A stretch of 64,000 bases of DNA from Coprousia sp963931435 (GTDB lineage: Bacteria > Actinomycetota > Coriobacteriia > Coriobacteriales > Coriobacteriaceae): contig OZ007012.1 of the NCBI GenBank assembly GCA_963931435.1, positions 620,001 through 684,000 of the forward strand. The letters are read 5' to 3'. A program made the translations under genes and the position numbers. The stretch's first letter is position 1; each line of letters starts with the position of its first letter. The notes beneath the pieces were generated by a model, which saw only the letters and a program-made list of their open reading frames with translations, did not search any database and was not told where the DNA came from. Shown piece after piece: positions 44,576 to 52,948 of the stretch.

Positions 44576-44983
44576 ATGGCTACTGCAAAGAACAAGCGCG
44601 GCCAGGTTGCCCGTGTGAAGCGCGCCGACCGCAAGAACATCTCCGTGGGGCAGGCCCATATCCGCTCCACCTTCAACAACACCATCGTCTCGATCACCGA
44701 TCCGCAGGGCAACGTCATCGCCTGGAAGTCGGCTGGTCAGGTGGGCTTCAAGGGTTCGCGCAAGTCGACCCCGTTTGCTGCCCAGATGGCCGCCGAGGCG
44801 TGCGCCAAGGCCGCTATGGAGCACGGCATGCACAAGGTCGCCGTGTTCGTGAAGGGCCCGGGCTCCGGTCGCGAGACCGCCATCCGCTCGCTCCAGGCCG
44901 CCGGCCTCGAGGTTTCGAGCATCCAGGACAAGACCCCCATCCCGCACAACGGCTGCCGCCCCAAGAAGCGTCGCCGCGTGTAA
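44576..44983 (+). CDS. rpsK: 30S ribosomal protein S11
   Basis: 135 residues. Conserved blocks are AHIRSTFNNTIVSITDPQGN and KGPGSGRETAIRSLQAAGL, ending DKTPIPHNGCRPKKRRRV. S11 forms the platform with S7 and contacts the mRNA exit. Canonical neighbour order. Confidence 0.97.
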   Translation: MATAKNKRGQVARVKRADRKNISVGQAHIRSTFNNTIVSITDPQGNVIAWKSAGQVGFKGSRKSTPFAAQMAAEACAKAAMEHGMHKVAVFVKGPGSGRETAIRSLQAAGLEVSSIQDKTPIPHNGCRPKKRRRV

Positions 44984-45004
44984 CTCTGAAAGGATCGCTT
45001 TACC

Positions 45005-45601
45005 ATGGCAATTGACAGGACTCCTGTTATCAAGCGCTGCCGCCAGCTCGGGATCGATCCCGTGGAGCTGGGCTACAGCAGCAAGAAGGAATCGATTCGC
45101 CAGCCCAAGCGCCGTCGCAAGGAATCCGAGTACGGCCTGCAGCTGCGCGAGAAGCAGAAGGCTAAGTTCATCTACGGCGTGCTGGAGAAGCAGTTCCGCC
45201 GCTACTACGAGCGCGCCCTGCGCATGCCCGGCGTCACCGGCGACAACCTGATGACGCTGCTCGAGTGCCGTCTGGACAACGTCGTGTTCCGCCTCGGCTT
45301 CGCCCGCACCCGCAAGGAGGCGCGCCAGACCGTCCGCCACGGCCACTTCACCGTGAACGGCCGTCGCGTCGACATCCCCTCCTACCTCGTCAAGCCCGGC
45401 GACGTCGTCGCCGTCGGCGAGAAGTTCCGCGACCTCCTGCCCATCAAGGAGGCCCTGATCCAGTCCGAGCGCTTCGAGGTCCCTGGCTGGCTCGAGGTCG
45501 ATATCGAGAAGCTGTCCGGCAACGTTCTCTCGCTGCCCGCGCGCGAGCAGATCAGCACCGATATCCAAGAGCAGCTCATCGTCGAGCTCTACTCTAAGTA
45601 G
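45005..45601 (+). CDS. rpsD: 30S ribosomal protein S4
   Basis: 198 residues. The S4 RNA-binding domain contains LECRLDNVVFRLGFARTRKE, then ARQTVRHGHFTVNGRRVD. The N-terminal domain has one Cys only, so this is the zinc-free form, in contrast to S14 and L36 here. S4 is a primary 16S binder and antitermination partner. An AAAGGATCG stretch precedes the ATG. Confidence 0.97.
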   Translation: MAIDRTPVIKRCRQLGIDPVELGYSSKKESIRQPKRRRKESEYGLQLREKQKAKFIYGVLEKQFRRYYERALRMPGVTGDNLMTLLECRLDNVVFRLGFARTRKEARQTVRHGHFTVNGRRVDIPSYLVKPGDVVAVGEKFRDLLPIKEALIQSERFEVPGWLEVDIEKLSGNVLSLPAREQISTDIQEQLIVELYSK

Positions 45602-45634
45602 TCCTTCTAGGGCTGCTGAGGCTGGAGGTAATAC

Positions 45635-46576
45635 ATGTCAGAATTCATTAGGCCTCAGGTTCAGGTCGAAGAGATCAACGAGACGTCCGCTCGCGTGTCC
45701 GTCGAGCCGCTCGAGCGCGGCTACGGCGACACGCTGGGCAACTCGCTGCGCCGCGTGCTGCTGTCCTCGCTCGAGGGCGCTGCCGTGGAGGCCATCCAGA
45801 TCGATGGCGCCCAGCACGAGTTCACGACCATCCCCAACGTGGTCGAGGACGTCACGGATATCGTCCTGAACGTCAAGGGCCTGGTATTCAGGGCACTCGG
45901 CAACGTGGATGAGGCTACGGCGACCATCTCCATCGATGGTCCGTGCGAGGTCACCGGTGCGGATTTCTTCATCCCCTCCGACTTCGAGCTGGTCAACCCC
46001 GAGCAGCACATCGCTACCCTCAACGAGGGCGGCCACCTTACGATGAGCATGCGCATCGGGTACGGCCGCGGCTATGTTTCGTATGAGAACAACAAGCGCG
46101 ACAACGACCCCATCGGCGTGATCCATGTGGACTCGCTCTTCTCGCCGGTGCGCCGTTGCGCCAAGCTTGTCGAGGCCTGCCGCGTGGGTCAGCACACCGA
46201 CTACGATCGCCTGGTCCTGGAGATCGAGACGAACGGTGCCATCAGCCCCCGCGACGCGGTCGTCTCCGCTGCGAACATCATCAACCAGCACATGACCGCG
46301 TTCATGAACCTCGCCGAGACCCCTGAGGTCGAGGAGGAGGTCTCTATCTTCGCTCCCGAGGTCACGAGTGACAACGCCGAGCTCGACAAGCAGATCGAGG
46401 ACCTGGACCTCTCCGTCCGCTCCTACAACTGCCTGAAGCGCGCGAGCATCCACTCGGTGCGTCAGCTGGTCGAGTTCTCCGAGAACGACCTTCTGAACAT
46501 CCGCAACTTCGGTGTGAAGTCCATCGAGGAAGTCAAAGACAAGCTTGAATCCATGGGCCTGAGCCTGAAGCAGTAG
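45635..46576 (+). CDS. rpoA: RNA polymerase subunit alpha
   Basis: 313 residues. The N-terminal dimerisation domain contains LERGYGDTLGNSLRRVLLSS, and the C-terminal domain contains LDLSVRSYNCLKRASIHSV with NFGVKSIEEVKDKL. It nucleates RNA polymerase assembly, and its CTD contacts UP elements and activators. A GGAGGTAAT site precedes the ATG. Position between rpsD and rplQ is canonical. Confidence 0.98.
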   Translation: MSEFIRPQVQVEEINETSARVSVEPLERGYGDTLGNSLRRVLLSSLEGAAVEAIQIDGAQHEFTTIPNVVEDVTDIVLNVKGLVFRALGNVDEATATISIDGPCEVTGADFFIPSDFELVNPEQHIATLNEGGHLTMSMRIGYGRGYVSYENNKRDNDPIGVIHVDSLFSPVRRCAKLVEACRVGQHTDYDRLVLEIETNGAISPRDAVVSAANIINQHMTAFMNLAETPEVEEEVSIFAPEVTSDNAELDKQIEDLDLSVRSYNCLKRASIHSVRQLVEFSENDLLNIRNFGVKSIEEVKDKLESMGLSLKQ

Positions 46577-46610
46577 ATCCAAGCTGCTCGTATAGAGGAG
46601 TAAACCGACC

Positions 46611-47105
46611 ATGCGTCATAACAAGAAGAAGGGTTTGAAGCTCGGCACCGACGCCGCGCACACCCGTGCGATGAAGAAGAGCCTTGCCAAGGCCCTCATC
46701 GAGAACGACCGCATCAAGACCACCGAGACCCGCGCCAAGGCGCTGCGCGGCTACGTGGAGCCCATCATCACCTGGGCCAAGAAGGGCGACCTGCACTCCC
46801 GTCGTCTGGCCATCGCCAAGCTGGGTGACAAGAATCTCGTCGCCGAGCTGTTCGACAAGGCCGCCCAGGGCATGTGGGCCGACCGTGACGGCGGCTACAC
46901 CCGCATCATGAAGCTTGGTCCCCGCAAGGGCGACAACGCTCGCATGGTGATCATCGAGATCGTCTCCGAGCCCGTGGCGAAGAAGGCCCCCAAGGCCGTT
47001 CCTGCCAAGGCTGCCGCTCCCAAGAAGGTCGCCAAGGTCGAGGAGACCGAGGAGGCCGCTGAGGAGGCTCCCGTCGCCGAGGAGACCGTCGAGGCCGCTG
47101 AGTAG
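46611..47105 (+). CDS. rplQ: 50S ribosomal protein L17 with acidic C-terminal extension
   Basis: 164 residues. The first 120 are L17 proper (MRHNKKKGLKLGTDAAHTRA, then GDKNLVAELFD). About 40 extra residues form an Ala/Lys/Pro then Glu-rich tail (KAPKAVPAKAAAPKK, then EETEEAAEE). Similar tails are known in actinobacterial L17 proteins. It is the last gene of ribosomal block C and is followed by a terminator. Confidence 0.96.
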   Translation: MRHNKKKGLKLGTDAAHTRAMKKSLAKALIENDRIKTTETRAKALRGYVEPIITWAKKGDLHSRRLAIAKLGDKNLVAELFDKAAQGMWADRDGGYTRIMKLGPRKGDNARMVIIEIVSEPVAKKAPKAVPAKAAAPKKVAKVEETEEAAEEAPVAEETVEAAE

Positions 47106-47128
47106 CGTCCTCGCGTTAGTTCGCATCG

Positions 47129-47155
47129 AAGGGGTGCCTGCGGGCACCCCTTTTT
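47129..47155 (+). terminator. Rho-independent terminator after rplQ
   Basis: Arms AAGGGGTGCC and GGGCACCCCTT close on a 3-base loop and run into five T's. It ends ribosomal block C. The ECF gene begins 23 bp later and thus probably has weak read-through or an internal promoter. Confidence 0.9.
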
Positions 47156-47177
47156 GTTTGGAGAGGATGCTCGTCCC

Positions 47178-49895
47178 GTGATTCAGGTTCGCCGCGCTTC
47201 GCTCGTCTATGGGGCCGCTCCGGGGTCGGATCGGGCCGATCGGCTCGATGAGGCCGCCCATCAGCATGCCCTCGACGGGGTGTCGCTCGATGTGGCGCCT
47301 GGCGAGCTCGTCTCCCTGATCGGCGACAACGGCTCGGGCAAGAGCACGCTCGGCCGCCTGCTCTGCGGGCAGCTGCTCCCCTGCGAGGGCTCGATCGCGG
47401 TGGACGGTCTAGACACCCGTGAGCCCGCCTCGCGCACGAGGGTGCGCGAACTCGTGGGCATGGTGTGCCAGAACCCGCTCGACCAGCTCGTTTCAAGCGT
47501 GATGGAAGACGAGGTAGCGTTCGGGCCCCGCAACATCGGCTGCAACGAGGAGGAGGTCGCGGCGCGCGTCTCCCGGGCTCTGGCTGAGACGGGGCTCACC
47601 GAGCTTGTCGAAAGGGATGTCAACGACCTCTCCGGCGGCGAGCAGCAGCGGCTCGCGCTCGCCGGCGTCTTGGCGCTGGAGCCCTCCTATCTCGTGCTCG
47701 ACGAGATCACGTCGATGCTCGATTCCGGCGAGCGCCCCCGTCTGCGTGCCCTCGTCCGCTCGCTTGTCGAGGCACAGGGCGTGGGCGTCGTGCAGATCAC
47801 CCACGATGCGGTCGAGGTGCTGGCGAGCGATCGGGTGGTCCTCATGGAGCAGGGGCGCATCATCTGGGAGGGGACGCCGTACGCGTTCGTTTGCGAGCAG
47901 CCGGAGGCGTTCGAGGGTCATCTCTACGTCAGCGCGTACGCGCGCTGCGTCGCCTGGGCGCTCGCTCGCGGGTTCGATGCGCGGCACGCCTTCGCGCCGC
48001 AGGAGCTTGCCCGGTGGGCGTGCGAGCGGGGATGCGCCCACGACCTTGAGGCGGTTTTAGATGGCGTTGCCGCTGCTCCATCGTCCCCGTGGCCGACGGT
48101 TGCCGCTGTTGGCTCCAAAGAAGGGGGGCGCGGGTTCGTGGTGGAGCCCGCGGCGCTGGCTCGGCCCGCCGATGTCCCCACGATGGAGGCCGTCCCGGGC
48201 GTTTCTGTATCGGGAATCGAGCCGGGTGCGACGCCTGAGGTCATCACGATGGCGACACGAGGGGCGAAGAGGAGCCCTGCAACGGAGACACTGGATGCGG
48301 CGCCCCGCGCCCCGCGCCCCCTGCTTGAGGCGCACGGGGTGTGCCGGAGCTACGAGGGGCGTCCCGTCCTCTCCCATGTCGACCTCTCCCTGTGCGGCGG
48401 ACGCGTCTTCCTGCTCGCGGGCGCGTCGGGTTCGGGCAAGTCGACGCTCGCACGCCTCCTCGCGGGGCTGGAGGAGCCGGACGCGGGGGCGGTGTCCCGT
48501 GCTGGGGAGCCGGTCCGTCCCGGCAAGGTCGCCCTGGCGTTCCAGAACCCCGAGGCGCAGCTGTTCCTGCCCGATGTGCGCTCGGAGCTTGCCTTCGCCC
48601 CCCGTAACCAGGGTCTTGATGAGGAGGCCGTGGCTCGGCGCGTCGTGCGGGTCGCAGCCGATCTCGGTCTGGACGAGGCGTTTCTTGCGTCCGATCCGTT
48701 CGCGCTCTCGGGCGGCCAGGCCCGCCGGGCCGCCCTGGGGGGCATCCTTGCGCTCGACGCCCCCGTACTCGTGCTCGACGAGCCCACGGCCGGCCTGGAT
48801 GCGCGTGCGCGCCGCGTGCTGCACGACCTTGTGGCGCGCGAGGCGGCGCGCGGGCGCGCCGTGCTGGTCATATCGCACGATCTGGAGGAGTGGCTGCCCC
48901 TCGTCGACGAGGCGGCTCTCATGCGGGAGGGCACCATCGTCTGGCAGGGGGAGCCTGTCGCTTTGGCAGACGATGCGCCCGCGTTCCGTGCGGCGGGGTT
49001 GGAGCCGCCGGAGGCCGTCGCGCTGCGCGAGGGGCTTCGGTCTGCGGCCGTCGAGGTCGCGATGCCGTCACACGGCGCTTTGAGCGCCTCTGCGCCGCAT
49101 GCCGAGCCGCCCGCGACATCGACCCCGTATGAGGCGCATCGGCGCCTTCTCGGCCGTCTGGACGCGCGCGCGAAGATCGTCGGCCTCATCGTGGCGATCG
49201 CGGGCATCTTCGCGACGCAGCGCCCCGAGGCGCTCGCCGTTTGGGGGGTCCTGCTCGTCGTCGCCCTCGCCGCGGCAGGGGCGGGGCCGGCGCGATTCGG
49301 CCGGGCGGTGCGGCCGGCGCTCATCCTGCTCGCTTTCATCGTCGCGGCCAACGCGGTTTCGTGCGACGGGAGCGCCGGCGTCGTCCTAGCGGGTCCCGTG
49401 GGGATCGATGCCCCGGGCGCCGCGCGGGCGCTCGGCGCCGTCGCGCGCATCGTGCTCATGCTCGGGTTCTCGCTGACGGTCACCCTCACCACCGACGCTG
49501 CGCAGATCGCCGACGCCTGCGTGCGACTCCTCCGTCCGCTGGGCGCCCTGGGCTTGCCGGTGGACGAGCTGGGCGTGGTGCTCGCGCTCGCCCTGCGGTT
49601 CATGCCCATCGTCTCGGAGGAGCTCGTCCGCGTCCGGCATGCCCAGGAGGTGCGCGGCGTGCGGTTCGACGAGGGGCCGCTGCCCGCGCGCATCCGCGCC
49701 TGGTCCTCCGTGCTCGTGCCGGCCGTCGTGGGGCTGTTCCGCCGCGCCGACCGCCTGGGCGCCTCCATGGACGCGCGCTGCTACGCCTCGTCCCGCCGGT
49801 GCCCGCCGGCGCCGCGTCCTCTCGGCGCTCCCAGCGCCCTCACCCTCGTCCTCATCGCGGCGCTCGCCCTTGCGCTGGCGCTCGCGGGGCGCTAA
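47178..49895 (+). CDS. Fused energy-coupling factor protein: EcfA-EcfA'-EcfT in one chain
   Basis: 905 residues containing three modules normally encoded separately. Module 1 (about 1-265) is an ABC ATPase with Walker A GDNGSGKST, signature LSGGEQQRL and Walker B YLVLDEITSML. A low-complexity linker (about 270-375) follows. Module 2 (about 378-610) is a second ATPase with GASGSGKST, LSGGQARRA and VLVLDEPTAGLD. Module 3 (about 690-905) is an EcfT-type membrane domain with several hydrophobic helices and both coupling motifs (AQEVRG and ADRLGASMDARCY). It should energise vitamin/metal S components. It lies between rplQ and truA, the usual ecfA1-ecfA2-ecfT position. The GTG at 47178 follows GGAGAGG. 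Confidence 0.9.
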   Translation: MIQVRRASLVYGAAPGSDRADRLDEAAHQHALDGVSLDVAPGELVSLIGDNGSGKSTLGRLLCGQLLPCEGSIAVDGLDTREPASRTRVRELVGMVCQNPLDQLVSSVMEDEVAFGPRNIGCNEEEVAARVSRALAETGLTELVERDVNDLSGGEQQRLALAGVLALEPSYLVLDEITSMLDSGERPRLRALVRSLVEAQGVGVVQITHDAVEVLASDRVVLMEQGRIIWEGTPYAFVCEQPEAFEGHLYVSAYARCVAWALARGFDARHAFAPQELARWACERGCAHDLEAVLDGVAAAPSSPWPTVAAVGSKEGGRGFVVEPAALARPADVPTMEAVPGVSVSGIEPGATPEVITMATRGAKRSPATETLDAAPRAPRPLLEAHGVCRSYEGRPVLSHVDLSLCGGRVFLLAGASGSGKSTLARLLAGLEEPDAGAVSRAGEPVRPGKVALAFQNPEAQLFLPDVRSELAFAPRNQGLDEEAVARRVVRVAADLGLDEAFLASDPFALSGGQARRAALGGILALDAPVLVLDEPTAGLDARARRVLHDLVAREAARGRAVLVISHDLEEWLPLVDEAALMREGTIVWQGEPVALADDAPAFRAAGLEPPEAVALREGLRSAAVEVAMPSHGALSASAPHAEPPATSTPYEAHRRLLGRLDARAKIVGLIVAIAGIFATQRPEALAVWGVLLVVALAAAGAGPARFGRAVRPALILLAFIVAANAVSCDGSAGVVLAGPVGIDAPGAARALGAVARIVLMLGFSLTVTLTTDAAQIADACVRLLRPLGALGLPVDELGVVLALALRFMPIVSEELVRVRHAQEVRGVRFDEGPLPARIRAWSSVLVPAVVGLFRRADRLGASMDARCYASSRRCPPAPRPLGAPSALTLVLIAALALALALAGR

Positions 49896-49936
49896 CGTGC
49901 TGTGACGGAATGAGGGCCTTGAGGGAGGAGGAAGCC

Positions 49937-50758
49937 ATGGGTGCCATCGAGATCGCGCCGGGTGCGGCGGCGGGGACCATCGTGCTGCGTGTCGCCTATG
50001 ACGGCGGCGCCTACAGCGGCTTCGCCGAGCAGCGCGACGCGGTGAAGACGGTCGCGGGCGAGCTGCGCCGCGCGCTGGAGACCTTCCTGCGCCGACCCGT
50101 CGAGCTGACCTGCGCCGGGCGCACCGACGCGGGCGTGCACGCGATCGCGCAGCACGTGAGCTTCCCCGCGCTGGCCGAGGAGCTTGAGATCGGTCAGCGC
50201 CGCTGGCTGCGAGCCATGGATGCGCTCCTGCCCGGCGATATCGCCGTGGGCGCCGTCTTCCATGCCGCCACCGGGTTCTCGGCGCGCTTCGACGCGTGCG
50301 CGCGCTCCTACGTGTACCGCATCGCCGACCGTCCCGACCGGCCCGTCCTGACGCGCCCACACGTGTGGTGGCACCGCACGCCGCTCGACGAGGACGCGAT
50401 GCGTGCCGCCGCGGCGTGCCTCGTGGGCGAGCACGACTTCAAGAGCTTCTGCAAGGTGGCCTCGGCGGTGGGGCGGCCCACGCATCGCTGCGTGCAGACC
50501 GTCTCGCTCGCGCGCGAGTGCGAGCTTGGCGAGGACGTCCTGGCGTTCCGCATCACGGGCAACGCGTTCCTCCACTCGATGGTGCGCACCATCGTGGGCA
50601 CCTTGGTGGAGGTGGGCTCCCATCGCCGCGACCCGGCGTGGGTCGCCGAGGTGCTCGCGGCGCGCGACCGCCGCGCCGCCGGTCCCACCGCGCCCGCCTC
50701 GGGTCTCGTCTTCGAGGGCGTCTCCTATCCCGCGGGGGCGTTGACGCCCTGCAAATAG
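49937..50758 (+). CDS. truA: tRNA pseudouridine(38-40) synthase TruA
   Basis: 273 residues. The catalytic Asp is in CAGRTDAGVHA, and further motifs are RSYVYRI, HDFKSFC and ITGNAFLHSMVR. It isomerises uridines 38-40 in the tRNA anticodon arm. The start at 49937 follows GAGGAGGAAG. It is 41 bp from the ECF gene, a conserved association in Gram-positive bacteria. Confidence 0.94.
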   Translation: MGAIEIAPGAAAGTIVLRVAYDGGAYSGFAEQRDAVKTVAGELRRALETFLRRPVELTCAGRTDAGVHAIAQHVSFPALAEELEIGQRRWLRAMDALLPGDIAVGAVFHAATGFSARFDACARSYVYRIADRPDRPVLTRPHVWWHRTPLDEDAMRAAAACLVGEHDFKSFCKVASAVGRPTHRCVQTVSLARECELGEDVLAFRITGNAFLHSMVRTIVGTLVEVGSHRRDPAWVAEVLAARDRRAAGPTAPASGLVFEGVSYPAGALTPCK

Positions 50759-50893
50759 GCTGCAGGTCATGTGCCGAATCGCTGTGGTGAACATTTGAAC
50801 GTGGCGTGCAGGTTTTGTCGTTGGGACGCCCTGCGATGCACGGTGATACCCTAAGGGTGGTTATGTGATCACCTTGGTTGGGGAGGCATCGCG

Positions 50894-51964
50894 TTGGCTC
50901 ACCGGGCTCCAAAGCGTCCAGCGGTTTCCGTCATCATGACGGTGCAGAACGCTGAGTCGACGCTCCTGCGCGCTATCGAGAGCGTCCTCTCCCAATCCAT
51001 GGACGACCTCCAGCTCGTGCTGGCGGTGCTCCCCTCGCACGATCGCACGCTCGAGACCTGCGAGCGCTGGGCCGAGCGCGACATCCGCGTCGACGTCGTC
51101 CCCTGCGGCGCGCCCGATCAAGCTGCCGCCTTCGACGCGGGCGTCGACGCCGCGCGCGGCACCTACGTGATGCTCATGGGGCAGGGGGACTGGCTCGGCC
51201 GCGGTCTGCTCGCGCCGCTTGTCGCCCTCGCCGCGGAGCACGATCTGGAGCTCGTCTGCGCCGCCCTCGTTCCCGAGGGCATCGAGGCGTTTTCCGCGCA
51301 TGTGCGCCCCGAGGCCGCCGGCGCTTCCGAGATGCTCCTGCTTTCCACCGACGAGGTCCGGGCGCAGGCCCATCGCTTCATCGAATCCGATGCCTTCGGG
51401 ACCCTGCGCGGCAAGATGCTCCTGCGCGATCGCGTCTGCGAGCTGGGGCTGCGCATGGCGCTCGCCCGCGACGAGCAGGCCTACCTCATCTCCTATCTCG
51501 AGGAGGTCGCGCGCGTGGGCGTCTGCGAGTCCGTGCAGTTCCATCTGGCGGCGCCTGCCGGGGACGGTGGGACGGCCGTGGATTTCGAGTGCTGCGAGCG
51601 CGACCACGCCCACCTGCTCGGATTGGCGCGCACGTGGGGCCTGGAGGACGATCCGGCGCTCTGGCAGGCCATCCATCGCCGCCACATGCGCCATCTCATC
51701 GCCTGCATCTCGCGGGTGTGCGCGCAGCGCTCCATCTCGTCCATCGAGCGCTCCGACCGCGTGCGCGACATGATCGAGGCCCCGAGCACGCAGGAGACCA
51801 TCAGGGTCCTGCAGGGCGCTGATCGCGTCCACCGCGATTTCGGGCTCATGTTCGGGCCCATCGCGCGCGGCAACGTCGCGGCGTGCTGCCTGAGCGCACG
51901 GGTGTCCGATCTCATCCGCATGCCCCGGATGCCCTTCATCTCGCGCAACGCCGCCGTCCTCTAG
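50894..51964 (+). CDS. Glycosyltransferase family 2-like protein
   Basis: 356 residues from a TTG start after GGGGAGG. The first about 100 residues match the GT2 nucleotide-sugar fold (VSVIMTVQNAESTLLRAIES, then GVDAARGTYVMLMGQGD), with GQGDW in place of a DXD motif. The rest (about 110-356) is helical, Cys-containing and unlike a normal GT2 C-terminus. No membrane helix is seen. It could be a cytoplasmic glycosyltransferase or a degenerate relative. No wall-polysaccharide genes are adjacent. Confidence 0.6.
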   Translation: MAHRAPKRPAVSVIMTVQNAESTLLRAIESVLSQSMDDLQLVLAVLPSHDRTLETCERWAERDIRVDVVPCGAPDQAAAFDAGVDAARGTYVMLMGQGDWLGRGLLAPLVALAAEHDLELVCAALVPEGIEAFSAHVRPEAAGASEMLLLSTDEVRAQAHRFIESDAFGTLRGKMLLRDRVCELGLRMALARDEQAYLISYLEEVARVGVCESVQFHLAAPAGDGGTAVDFECCERDHAHLLGLARTWGLEDDPALWQAIHRRHMRHLIACISRVCAQRSISSIERSDRVRDMIEAPSTQETIRVLQGADRVHRDFGLMFGPIARGNVAACCLSARVSDLIRMPRMPFISRNAAVL

Positions 51965-52124
51965 GCACGCCGCCGCCCTTGGAGCGCCGCCGCTTTGCCC
52001 GCGAGGCCCCTTCTGCGGGCCTCCTCGCGCTCCGCCCGGCCCTTCTCTCAGGCGAACGGTTTCGCTGCGGGTCCGCGGCGCCCGCCGCAGCGACCGTTCG
52101 AGCCCAAAGACTCACTTGCGCATT

Positions 52125-52190
52125 TTCTCGTTAAATATTCATTACGCCTAGCATCTTCACGTAAACTTATGCATAGCAAAGTATTTTTGA
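52125..52190 (+). promoter_or_regulatory. AT-rich promoter/operator region of argR
   Basis: This 66-bp stretch is sharply A/T-rich within very GC-rich DNA. TTCTCG, an 18-bp spacer and TAGCAT (52149-52154) form a possible promoter. ATATTCATTA and TTATGCATAGC resemble halves of ARG-box operators, so autorepression by ArgR is plausible. The preceding 51965-52124 shows no gene. Confidence 0.4.
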
Positions 52191-52223
52191 GCCTTTTTAG
52201 ATGGCAACGAGGATAGGGGATAC

Positions 52224-52661
52224 ATGGCGAGGAAGCGAAGCGGTCGTCAGGACGCCATCCGGGATATCGTGCGCAACAAGAGCATCAAGACGCAGCGCAT
52301 GCTCGTCGACGAGCTGCGCACCGAGGGGTTTGCCTGCACGCAGGCGACGGTTTCGCGCGACATCGCCGACATGGGGCTGCGCAAGCTGCCCGAGGGCGTC
52401 TACGTCCTCTCCGAGGACCTGCACCTCCAGCGCATGGTGGCCGACCTCGTGATCGAGGTGGTGCGCGCGCAGAACCTCGTGCTCATCAAGACGCGCCCCG
52501 GGACGGCCTCCGGCATCGCCGACGCACTCGACGCGGCGGACCTGCCCGACGTGCTCGGGTCGCTCGCGGGGGACGATACGATTTTGGTGGTGACCCCTTC
52601 CGACGAGAACGGCGAGCGGCTGGAGGCTATCATCAAGAAGCTCTGCCTGCTCGCGCAGTAA
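52224..52661 (+). CDS. argR: Arginine repressor ArgR
   Basis: 145 residues. The N-terminal winged-helix domain (about 1-75) contains TQRMLVDELRTEGFACTQAT and VSRDIADMGLRKL. The C-terminal oligomerisation and arginine-binding domain contains KTRPGTASGIADALD and GDDTILVV. It represses arginine biosynthesis or activates catabolism with L-arginine. No arg genes are nearby, so it acts in trans. The ATG follows GGGATAC, a modest site. Confidence 0.93.
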   Translation: MARKRSGRQDAIRDIVRNKSIKTQRMLVDELRTEGFACTQATVSRDIADMGLRKLPEGVYVLSEDLHLQRMVADLVIEVVRAQNLVLIKTRPGTASGIADALDAADLPDVLGSLAGDDTILVVTPSDENGERLEAIIKKLCLLAQ

Positions 52662-52697
52662 CCGTTCGCGCTCCGGCGTCGTCGAGAGGATCGTCCC

Positions 52698-52802
52698 ATG
52701 CCCTTCATCGCGTTCGTGCACATCGCCCTGATGGCGCTCGTGCTGCTTTTGCCCATCGCCCTCATCGCGCTTCTGGTGTACTACTTTATTCACACGCGCT
52801 GA
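52698..52802 (+). CDS. 34-residue single-span membrane peptide
   Basis: A short frame reading MPFIAFVHIALMALVLLLPI, then a further hydrophobic run and a YYFIHTR end. Almost the whole peptide is one transmembrane helix with a basic C-terminus (positive side probably cytoplasmic). A GAGAGG site precedes the ATG by 11 bp. It is 36 bp downstream of argR in the same direction. I know no family; translation is plausible but unproven. Confidence 0.45.
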   Translation: MPFIAFVHIALMALVLLLPIALIALLVYYFIHTR

Positions 52803-52901
52803 GGCCGAGGCGCTGGGCAGCGGGATTCCGACGGCGCCGGGTCGCTTCATCCACGCACGTTAAGACTGGGGTCGTCCGTCTTCAAATAGCTCTCACATGG
52901 C

Positions 52902-52944
52902 AAAAAAAGGGGAGGCGAAACCGCTGCGGTTTCGCCTCCCCTTT
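52902..52944. terminator. Strong bidirectional terminator between argR and the PBP gene
   Basis: A 16-bp perfect stem (AGGGGAGGCGAAACCG with its complement) is preceded by seven A's and followed by T's. On the minus strand this gives a classic terminator five bases beyond the PBP stop; on the plus strand it can end the argR transcript. Confidence 0.9.
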
Positions 52945-52948
52945 CGCG

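Noticed and set aside
47154..47177. Upstream TTG start for the ECF fusion gene
   Set aside because: It lies in the T-run of the rplQ terminator with no ribosome binding site; the GTG at 47178 has GGAGAGG.
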